A DNA stretch of 29,648 nt from NCBI GenBank assembly GCA_014885115.2, contig WKLE02005522.1:1-29648 (forward strand), in the 5' to 3' direction. Both the position numbers and the translations under genes were made by a program. The notes beneath the pieces were generated by a model. It ran no database searches. It saw nothing but the letters and a program-made list of their open reading frames with translations, and was not told the origin of the DNA. Position 1 is the first letter of the stretch. Each line of letters begins with the position of its first letter. Shown here piece after piece: positions 17,864-25,735 of this stretch. Source of the stretch: Asterionellopsis glacialis (lineage: Eukaryota; Bacillariophyta; Plagiogrammaphyceae; Rhaphoneidales; Asterionellopsidaceae).

Positions 17864-18520
17864 GTACTATTGTGGATCACGTATGTGTTTGATATTTTTT
17901 ATAGAACACAATCCCATTTGAAGACACTTCAAACATTTGAGTAGTTGTTTGAAATGCAAAAGAATCATTGCCGTCATCTCAATTAAAAAAAATTACTTTT
18001 TTTGTATAAACGTTGACGGACTATAGCAAATGACCAAAGCAGTGGAAGAAAACTGAGTTGCTTTTTACAACCGTATTTAGTGGATGTCTTTATTATTTGT
18101 TATTTTATCTAATAGCATCCGTGTCGATATATCAGCATTACTTTACCTTGTCTCCAACGCTTGATACTGATACGAGCACAACCAGACCAAAGTTTTCTAA
18201 GCAGAGATGCCTTTCAATTTTTTTTGTATAATTCATCAAGATGAAATTGCCTATATTCCAATTTGTTCCGTCAAAATTGCGATGAGAATTTGCTTGTTAC
18301 ATATCCTACTTTGCAGAAAAAATCCCCTTAGCTTTTACGACCTTTAATTAAAGATAGTCGCTGCTGTCGCTGTCACTGTCGCTTTCTTCGTCACTACTGC
18401 TCATTAACATACCATCATGTAAGTTTGATTCACCCCAAATATATGCTAGCCTCTGCTCTGAGCTATTACTGGAAACAGAAAGGTCACTTCTTGTTTTCAA
18501 GGCAGGTTGTTTCGAGAGAA
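17864..18520. repeat. Segmental duplicate, copy B (matches 11118-11784)
   Basis: This 657-base block contains the last 57 codons and the 3' flank of the gene at 18348-19607. It lies about 6.7 kb from copy A in the same orientation. As this copy is joined to the intact gene it is the likely source. The flank includes a long AT-rich stretch conserved between the copies, which may be the 3' untranslated region. Confidence 0.92.
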
Positions 18521-19607
18521 GTGTTTTGTATTTTTTACTACCCTGATGAGGTCTTGGTGGCAATGCTAAGGGCGAATTCGTCGCACCCGTTTGCCACTGT
18601 CTGCCATCTTTTTCACTGGACCGATCCAGGCTATTTGCAAGCAAAATGTGTTTAGCAGCTGCTCGCCGCGGTAGTCGCTTGTTCATATGGTTTGCTCTTT
18701 TGTTTTCACTAGAATATTGATTCGATCCTGCGTCCTTATTCGAGACACGCTGTTCATTAGTGGAGGTTTTTTGGTCGAAGGACTTCCCTTGCTCACTTGC
18801 TTGTTCCGGCTTTGCAGGACTTGATCTGGATCTACGAAGCTGAAAATCTCGGTTTTCAATTTTAGCTTCCTGGTCGTATGGAGTTCCGGTATGGTTACCA
18901 GATTCAGCGATAGTGGCATATTTGTCAACGGCTTCTCCTTCCTTGTTTTGCTTGTATTCTTTTTTACTTGGCGAAATTTCAACATTTCTATCATTATCCC
19001 TGCCATTTTTTTCATTTGGTACTAAATTCCTTTTAGAACCATCCTTACTGTCTTTAGAAAGTACGTGTTTCGATGAACAGCAATCGTTCTTATTATTTTC
19101 TTTTCCTGTTTTCGAATTGTTTGGATTGACTGAAACCATGGATAGCTTGGTCTTATCGTCGACGTAGATTTTGCCACTGCTTTTAGAAAGCATAGAAATA
19201 CTTGGAACATCTCTGCCCAATGATCTTGTCCGTGCTTCTTTTGTGAAATTTTGAGCTACTTGCAAAAGATCTTCTCTAGTTTCTTTGCCGGTACACTTCT
19301 GAGATGCATCTTGGACGAGATGCTTGGCATAGCGAATTATCAATTCCGCTTCTTCGATATGGTCCGTTGGTGTTATCAGCACCAGATTTGAATGTTGGTG
19401 CGTTCCTGTCATTGAGCCGTCATAGACAGCAGTTGGGGCTTCCGTGACTTTCAAGTTCGTCTCTCCAACTTCCAACTCATCATTGGGATCTCTTTCTCTA
19501 CGACTTGAATCGGAAAATATGCTCCTACTTCTTGCTGTCGTAATATCATGCCTATCATCAACGAGTACTACCTCATGGCCAAGCATTTCGTTTTTGACTT
19601 TACCCAT
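18348..19607 (-). CDS. Disordered hydrophilic protein with acidic Ser-Asp tail, unknown function
   Basis: The first ATG is 19605-19607, giving 419 residues; the frame is open ten codons further up from a TTG. The protein is rich in Ser, Lys, Asn, Glu and Asp, with no signal peptide or membrane segment. One probable helical segment around residues 80-125 includes EEAELIIRYAKHLVQDASQK. The rest looks intrinsically disordered and phosphorylatable, with basic patches (QLRRSRSS, KRLPRRAAAKH) and a casein-kinase-like acidic end (SSSDEESDSDSDSSDYL). A nuclear or chromatin role is possible but only inferred. The 3' end is duplicated at 11118-11784. Confidence 0.7.
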   Translation of the reverse strand: MGKVKNEMLGHEVVLVDDRHDITTARSRSIFSDSSRRERDPNDELEVGETNLKVTEAPTAVYDGSMTGTHQHSNLVLITPTDHIEEAELIIRYAKHLVQDASQKCTGKETREDLLQVAQNFTKEARTRSLGRDVPSISMLSKSSGKIYVDDKTKLSMVSVNPNNSKTGKENNKNDCCSSKHVLSKDSKDGSKRNLVPNEKNGRDNDRNVEISPSKKEYKQNKEGEAVDKYATIAESGNHTGTPYDQEAKIENRDFQLRRSRSSPAKPEQASEQGKSFDQKTSTNEQRVSNKDAGSNQYSSENKRANHMNKRLPRRAAAKHILLANSLDRSSEKDGRQWQTGATNSPLALPPRPHQGSKKYKTLLSKQPALKTRSDLSVSSNSSEQRLAYIWGESNLHDGMLMSSSDEESDSDSDSSDYL

Positions 19608-20845
19608 GGCTATTTGAATTTCTTGTTTTTCAGACAATTATTCAGAGCTTCGAGATGGTTGGAGTCTTAGATTCCGAATAAATGTGCAATTGAGTTCAAT
19701 ATTTTGAGTTTATGCAGTATTACTTTATTCAACTGTATGCTCAAGCAATATTTTGAGTTTATGCAGTATTACTTTATTCAACTGTATGCTCAAGCAAGCA
19801 ACACTGAGACATCAAATAATTCAAATGCGAACACGGAGTACGTGCAAGGTCAGTCCCGTTGGATGGAGGGTCCGCAGAGCAAACCAATTAATTAAGAAAT
19901 CAGACATCAAATTATCGCCAAAGTTCAAATTTGGTGTGGAAAAGAATTTTCGAACGGTTGGAACGGCTGATATATATGGAAACGTATTGACGTTAAGTGC
20001 TCAGAACGTTTCTCAACGGCTATGCAGTTCCATCATATGTATTTAGTATTTTTTCATAATTAACAAGTACCTGGTAAGAGCGAAGGACCAGTATTTTGCA
20101 AAAATGATAGATGTAGGACTAGTATGAATATTGAGGTGGAATGGAAGTCATTTTCTATTGCAATTATAACGTCTTTTTAACGCTAAAAAGAAAGTTTTAC
20201 TTATTGAATATCGCATTATTTTCAAAAAGGTGAATCTTGATATTTCCTATCCAGATGACAACCATCTTTTTTCTGTGTATTATTATTTAATTATTATCCT
20301 ATGAACGGCGGAAACTCGTTCAGTGAGAAAGCAAGAAGACATTTATTCATAACTGTATTATAACGGTTCGTTGGATGTACCTATTGATTAGCTTGGATGC
20401 AATTCCTCTATTAAAAAATTAAGTCAGTAGTAGGCGGACCAAGTACAAAAGATTCTTAAGAACTAAAAGTAAAGACTATGACACCTATTATTACAACGCC
20501 AGAGAAGTCTCCACAGGAATAGATTGCCAGTAGTCTTCTAATCTAGCCCCCAGCCCGAATAGGGGAGCCAAAGTACTGTACTTGCAGTCCTAGGAAGCCT
20601 GGGCCCTACCAGATACACTCACTTTTTCTCTCATTCCAAGCTGGTCTTTGCAGGATAATTTCTTTAAAGCGAAGGACAGTAAAGACTTGAATTCTGTGCT
20701 TTTACATAAAAACGCAAGGGGAGGTACGAAATCCCTGAACAATCTTCGAAAATTTTAAATGCGATATCCATTTTTGACCGAACCTCTGATGACATGTTTA
20801 TATAGGATATATTTCCGAAGTAATTGGTAAAGTATTTTTATGTAA
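19608..20845. other. Intergenic region, 1.2 kb
   Basis: No supported gene. It holds the 49-base tandem repeat at 19697, one TACCTGGTA motif at 20068-20076, and a segment rich in CCTAGG/GGGCCC-like words near 20540-20620. Plus-strand frames at 19704-20046 are products of the tandem repeat. Confidence 0.45.
19697..19797. repeat. Tandem repeat, 49-base unit, two copies
   Basis: The unit starts CAATATTTTGAGTTTATGC and ends GTATGCTCAAG. Copies at 19697-19745 and 19746-19794 are identical by eye, plus three further bases. Identity of both copies suggests a recent event. Confidence 0.92.
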
Positions 20846-22453
20846 TTAAAAAACGAATTTTTCTGGGACATCTGCTCGCGACAATGGTCCTAAGAGAGAA
20901 TGCCCTAGGAACGAGAAAAAATTATCCCTGCTGTCTTCGACTGCCGGAGCAGTCAGAGAACTTATTGTGCTAGCATCACTTGCCAAAGAGTCACTAGCAG
21001 TACTTGCATAACTTGTGGCCATGCTTGAGTCGCCAGTTGTAAACGAGTTTTGATCTTCATCAGTTTCCAATTCACTATGCAACGCAGAACTATCCCATGT
21101 GGTATCGTCCTCCACTGCAAGATGACGCCTCGATCCGAGCATAATGTTTATCTTTCGTGGCTCTTCCTTCAAAACATATTTGGAAATGAAATTTGACAGT
21201 TTCGGTTTATCGGCTTCTTCTTTGTTATTTAACCTTCTGGTTTCACTGTGAGCTGCAGGAATCTCGTCTGGGCTCGTTGTATCATTCTCATTGAGATTCG
21301 CATTTTCTAAACGAGCTTTCTGTTTCGTTGGATCGAGCGAGATTTCCTCCGTGGCGTTCGAAATCCAACTAAATTCTGTGGAAAAAGATAAGGCGGGTTC
21401 CATCGTAACATTATCACTTAGATCAGTGGTCTTCCTGGTGGTAGAAGAAGCATTACTGCCTTTGAGAGAAAGGCTAGGAGTCTTGTTGACTTCTGTATTT
21501 TGTTTATATGAAATGTCACCAATCTTTCTGGTTTTGGCCTCCGGCTCCCTTGGGGATGTGGAAGAACGTTTCATGAACGTATCTAACTCATTCATTCTTG
21601 TTTCACGATATGCAAGTGGCAAGAAAGAACTATTGTTCTTCCGAGAAGATAAATTTGCAAACTTGTCATCTTGATTGTCAAACCTTTCCTGACTGACTAC
21701 TTGGGGTCCTTTTTTTGTTTTCGATTCCTTTTCTTTTTTCGGTGCTTGTTTTATTACACGCATCAATGGGTCTTTTGCCTCCTTTTTCTTAGTTTCTGGT
21801 GAACTTAGATTCCTGTCAGAAAGGCCTAAAATGGAAGGATCTACATTGTATTTTTGAACTAGGAAGAAATACAATAGGCTCTCTTGATTTTTGTACTGAT
21901 CAAGCATACCATCAACCGATGATACTTTAGACCGGTCGTACTGTTCAAAGAATTTAATGAGCTTTGCGCGTCGTGGGTCGACCTCTGCAACTGTTACACA
22001 TTTATCAATTTGTTTGGATTGCTTGAAACTTGGCTCCCTAGAACCGTCACAATCATCGTTAGATAACTTTTTACCTTGTCTCGTATGCAACTTTTGAATA
22101 AGAAACTTCAAATGATCCTTCTCCTCTGAATAACATTCTGCGGAAACTTTAGATTTCACAGGTTGCTTCATCGGTTGTCCGGGTGATCCTATATATTTAT
22201 TGTTTGGTTTGGAATCCTCCCGCCGATCAATGTTTGATACGCATGGTTGAAGCTTGAATTCTTTTTCAAACTCTTTATTCTTTGAAATACCAGACCAGCA
22301 ACGCAAGCTCTTGAGCGATTTTTCTGTTCGATCATCGTCAGCTGATGCCGAGATAAGAGACAAGGTTGCCTCAACATCATGACGACGATCACTCACATCC
22401 CTTCTACTTTTGCGACCTAAATAAGACCGTTTCGACAATGCTGTAAACGGCAT
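20846..22453 (-). CDS. Largely disordered protein with a conserved YDxSKVxxVD...KY motif
   Basis: ATG 22451-22453 to TAA 20846 gives 535 residues. Most of the chain is Ser/Lys/Glu/Asp-rich and probably disordered, with a Lys-rich patch near 225-255. The ordered island is at about residues 161-205: RRAKLIKFFEQYDRSK, then VSSVDGMLDQY, then ESLLYFFLVQKY. It follows a pattern I remember from many protist proteins (R..L..FY.KY.PSK...VD..L..Y.G.E..L...L..KYG), possibly a small protein-binding helix bundle. The C-terminus (FFSFLGHSLLGPLSR) is a hydrophobic, possibly amphipathic segment. No catalytic domain is seen. Function unknown; a scaffold role is inference. Confidence 0.72.
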   Translation of the reverse strand: MPFTALSKRSYLGRKSRRDVSDRRHDVEATLSLISASADDDRTEKSLKSLRCWSGISKNKEFEKEFKLQPCVSNIDRREDSKPNNKYIGSPGQPMKQPVKSKVSAECYSEEKDHLKFLIQKLHTRQGKKLSNDDCDGSREPSFKQSKQIDKCVTVAEVDPRRAKLIKFFEQYDRSKVSSVDGMLDQYKNQESLLYFFLVQKYNVDPSILGLSDRNLSSPETKKKEAKDPLMRVIKQAPKKEKESKTKKGPQVVSQERFDNQDDKFANLSSRKNNSSFLPLAYRETRMNELDTFMKRSSTSPREPEAKTRKIGDISYKQNTEVNKTPSLSLKGSNASSTTRKTTDLSDNVTMEPALSFSTEFSWISNATEEISLDPTKQKARLENANLNENDTTSPDEIPAAHSETRRLNNKEEADKPKLSNFISKYVLKEEPRKINIMLGSRRHLAVEDDTTWDSSALHSELETDEDQNSFTTGDSSMATSYASTASDSLASDASTISSLTAPAVEDSRDNFFSFLGHSLLGPLSRADVPEKFVF

Positions 22454-23391
22454 TGTCGTGTAATTCTATTCTTTTTCAGTGATGGATCTCGTTTCTGTTC
22501 GATGAACTCGTTACCTGCCAAAAAAATTTGAGCTTTTATTGTATTCTTACGCAACCTCTTCAGGACGAAAAGCTATTACTCTTCTAGCACTATTCCGTAG
22601 GTCCTAAATCCTCCCACAATTTATTGATACAACTTTTCTGGTAGGACCCTAGTGCAGGACCTAATAGATCTCTCTGTAGGTTTTATTACAGAATTTTCTG
22701 GGATTTCTTTCGTTTTAACATGTGATGCCGTTAGTCTGTACAACGGAAACGTTGAATCAAGTTCCTTTTTATCTCCATAGTCTGACTCCTCGCCAGAACC
22801 TTTAATGTTCATATTCATTCATAAGTAATTTAATAGAGCTAAACAAAAAATACCTAATTGAGCCCAACGCACAGCAATATTTATCATTTAATTCAACGTC
22901 TTATGGAAATAGGGTTCAAAATAAGGAATGTTATTCCGTACTTAAGAAACAACGGAAAGATGAACAGAAAACCTTTGTATTTGTTTCATAGCCTGCTTCC
23001 GTTGGAAAACGTTCTCAGAAAACTCTCCATCTAAGTCCTGATGACAAAGAAAAAACATTTGCGTTAATTGTACTGATAGTAACACTCACCTGGAGGAACG
23101 AGCAGAGAAGAACGCGAGGGCGAGCGAGCCTGTGCGGCCTGATCAACAAACTGTTGCCAGTAGGGTAGATGTCTGATTTGGACATATTATATACTATGAT
23201 CGTTCATATCGTCTGATCTACCTGATATTATGTACTGTTTTACTTCTTGTACCTAAACAATCTAAATAATTAGTTTGTAGTTAGTGGACAGAAATTGATA
23301 ATCTTGGTGTCATTAATTATTTTGAAACACAACAACAAAAACAGCACTACGTACCGTACGCACGTGCGTGCGCCTGTACCAGGAAAACAGT

Positions 23392-23704
23392 CTCTAGAGG
23401 ACCCTCTCTAGAGTCCTACCCCCAACCTTATGGTCATACCAGAGGAATACTCAATAGTAAGTAAATATATCCTCTCTCTCTAGAGAGTGGAACTAACTAC
23501 CTGTACGTACTTATTTCGCTATTCTTGTACCAGGTACGAGCTCGTACTGTACATGGTTGGGCACATGCATGCAACGAATCTCAAAATCCATCCAGGCGAC
23601 TACCTGGTACACGTACGTATTATACGAGTACGAAGTCCCCTAGTTCCCAGATGAACCTCCTCTTTTTTAGAACATGGCGGAGGCAGACAGAAGGTTCTCT
23701 AGAG
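23392..23704. repeat. Cluster of short palindromes (CTCTAGAG, GTAC-based)
   Basis: CTCTAGAG occurs at 23392, 23406, 23478 (within CTCTCTAGAGAG) and 23697. A perfect 14-base palindrome GTACGAGCTCGTAC lies at 23534-23547. TACCAGGTA and TACCTGGTA lie at 23528 and 23601. The function is unknown; they may be remnants of miniature elements. Confidence 0.65.
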
Positions 23705-23874
23705 GATTCACTACCAGTCTACAAGGCACGACACGTTAGGTAGAATAAGAAAATATCTCACAGTAGCCTAGACTAACTGGAGGCAGAATCATCGCATATC
23801 TGATCGTCGGAGTTGAGATTTGACATGTTGTGTGAGATTTGATTTTGTCAGCCAGAGAGAGGAGTTGCAGTCCT

Positions 23875-23912
23875 GTCATTAGTCATCATTGTCATTGTCA
23901 TTGTCATCATCA
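23875..23912 (+). repeat. GTCATT/GTCATC hexanucleotide repeat
   Basis: A short run of GTCATT and GTCATC units lies upstream of the gene at 23992. It probably falls in the 5' leader or core promoter. No regulatory role can be shown. Confidence 0.5.
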
Positions 23913-23991
23913 TAGTTGACAAAGAGTATCGGCTTTCCACACTACGGGCAATAGACTCTCGAAAACCTTTGAGAAAAGTATATCATCCGTC

Positions 23992-25686
23992 ATGAAAGGT
24001 GTGACACCAATTTTTGCGGCCGTACTTGTAGGAAAGTACTACAAAGGCGGTGGACTCGACGGGGTCAAGGAGGATATTGAATGGATTTCAACACACGTTC
24101 AGAGCGTAGCTAGCGATGGACTTGATGAGACCACAGTGGAAGTTATAAAGAAGATTGCCATTATTGTGGCGATCTGTCTTATTGCGGCCTTTATATTTAT
24201 GCAAGTTATCAACTCCATGTACCAGACCATGGTAAAGGACAATTCCATAGATATCGATCCTTGGGTTCAACAACCAAATGGTCCTAAGTTTCAGTCAAAA
24301 ATCCAGCTTTTATTCACCAACTGGTTGAGTGCAGGTGGACACAAAGTTCGGAAGTCGGCTGTTCCGTTGGGTGAACAGGAATCAACTTTTATGAAAGGCC
24401 TTAAAGTTACCGTCAAGGAAGGTGAAGAAAAGTCTGTTCCGCATGCTCTTTCGACCGGGAAGTTGGACAAGAAACCAATTGTAGTTGGAACCATTCGTAT
24501 GGGTTTTGGTCATCATCGTATTGCGTATGCTGCCTGTTCTTGGAGTTTGGAACATGAAAAGGATACCACAACATACTTTCATGATTTGCTCAACATTGAT
24601 TCACCCGAAGCTACACTTATTAAAGATATGGACAAAGCATACTCCAAGGGATCTCGTCTTGCATCTGAGCTCGGCGGCCCCATTGAACAACTTTGGGGTA
24701 CCCTAACTCTAAGTGGGGGTGCTGATTCACTTCGTGCAACCTATCAGATGGGTGAATGTGTCAAACCACTCCTTATGGGATTGCCCAAGGACACACCAAT
24801 CGTTGCAACACACTGTCTTGTTGCTTTATGCGCAGTGGCCTGCGGATTTACCAATGTGATTAATCTGGTTATTGACAACCACGCCCAGTGGTTCATCGTC
24901 GTGCCTGGTGCTCTTAATCTTGTGCAGGGACCTACAAACTACGCAAATCTCCTTAAAATGGGTGTCCCTCCAGAGGAACTACGTTTGGCTGGACATTGGA
25001 TCCCCCGTGATATGGTGGAAAATCTAGATGCCGATTGTGACGCTCGTATTGTCCGTGCCAAGGCTGGAAAGCCTTTGAGATTGTTGATCCCCGTTGGTGG
25101 TGCAGGAGCACAACGTAAATTTGTATCAAATCTTATCAAATCACTCAAGAAGCGCGTCGAGGACGGTGATGTTCAGCTATTCTTGAACGCAGGTGATCAC
25201 GAACATATGCGGGCAGCATTCGTAAAGGCATTGGAAGATATTGGGCAGAAATATGATGTTGTGAATACCGAACAGGGTGTGTACGACTTTTGTGATTCAC
25301 TCCGAAGTGGAAAAGAACCCAACATGCCGGTAACTCTCTTTACATTTAAGGATTATTTCCCGGCTGTGGCAACTACGGATTTGGTAGGTCGTGTCACAGA
25401 TGTATTAGCATGTAAACCCAGTGAACTTGCCTTCTACCCCGTACCAAAACTGATGATTCGTCGTGTCGGTGACCATGAAGCGTACTCAGCGCTTCGTGCG
25501 TCCGAGTTGGGAGACGGGACCTTGGAGGCTAGAGAGATATCCGATGCTCTCCGTTACGTTGAGATGTTCAAGATGCCTGGTTCACCTTTGCTTGTAAGCA
25601 TGAACGAAATGATCAAAAAGAATGGAAAGCTTGGAATCTATGATGGATGCAAGAATGCCATTGAAATTGCCCGTCAGATGCAGTAA
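23992..25686 (+). CDS. Membrane-anchored GT-B glycosyltransferase-like protein (MGDG synthase/MurG-like)
   Basis: ATG 23992 opens 564 residues with no intron. There is a short N-terminal segment, then one membrane helix at about 53-74 (IKKIAIIVAICLIAAFIFMQ), so the catalytic part follows a single anchor. The motif GTIRMGFGHHRIAYA (166-180) resembles the first Gly-rich loop of MurG and MGDG-synthase glycosyltransferases (GGGH type). A second Rossmann-like half starts near 'LLIPVGGAGAQRKF' (about 364-377), which fits the nucleotide-sugar-binding half of a GT-B fold. I recall similar proteins of unknown function in some bacteria, so transfer or ancient sharing is possible. Donor and acceptor are unknown; a lipid or membrane glycan is inferred from the anchor. 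It is convergent with the sirtuin gene, 49 bases apart. Confidence 0.55.
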   Translation: MKGVTPIFAAVLVGKYYKGGGLDGVKEDIEWISTHVQSVASDGLDETTVEVIKKIAIIVAICLIAAFIFMQVINSMYQTMVKDNSIDIDPWVQQPNGPKFQSKIQLLFTNWLSAGGHKVRKSAVPLGEQESTFMKGLKVTVKEGEEKSVPHALSTGKLDKKPIVVGTIRMGFGHHRIAYAACSWSLEHEKDTTTYFHDLLNIDSPEATLIKDMDKAYSKGSRLASELGGPIEQLWGTLTLSGGADSLRATYQMGECVKPLLMGLPKDTPIVATHCLVALCAVACGFTNVINLVIDNHAQWFIVVPGALNLVQGPTNYANLLKMGVPPEELRLAGHWIPRDMVENLDADCDARIVRAKAGKPLRLLIPVGGAGAQRKFVSNLIKSLKKRVEDGDVQLFLNAGDHEHMRAAFVKALEDIGQKYDVVNTEQGVYDFCDSLRSGKEPNMPVTLFTFKDYFPAVATTDLVGRVTDVLACKPSELAFYPVPKLMIRRVGDHEAYSALRASELGDGTLEAREISDALRYVEMFKMPGSPLLVSMNEMIKKNGKLGIYDGCKNAIEIARQMQ

Positions 25687-25735
25687 ACTAGTTTTTTAAA
25701 TGTTATTAATTCAATTGTTATTAAGAAAAGTTTAT

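Larger units (their letters stand above)
22454..23991. other. Intergenic region, 1.5 kb, palindrome-rich
   Basis: A minus-strand frame at 22621-22818 (65 codons from ATG) and an exon-like stretch at about 23093-23183 with a GTGAGT donor on the minus strand are possible but unsupported. The region 23350-23710 is crowded with GTAC and CTCTAGAG palindromes. A GTCATT hexanucleotide run at 23875-23912 lies about 80 bases before the next start codon. Confidence 0.45.

Noticed and set aside
19704..20046. Two overlapping plus-strand frames containing SLCSITLFNCMLKQ twice
   Set aside because: They arise from the 49-base tandem duplication and run into unrelated sequence.
22621..22818. Minus-strand 65-codon ATG frame
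   Set aside because: Hydrophilic with no recognised pattern; its end passes through AGGACC/TAGGTCC repeat words. Kept only as a note in the intergenic entry.
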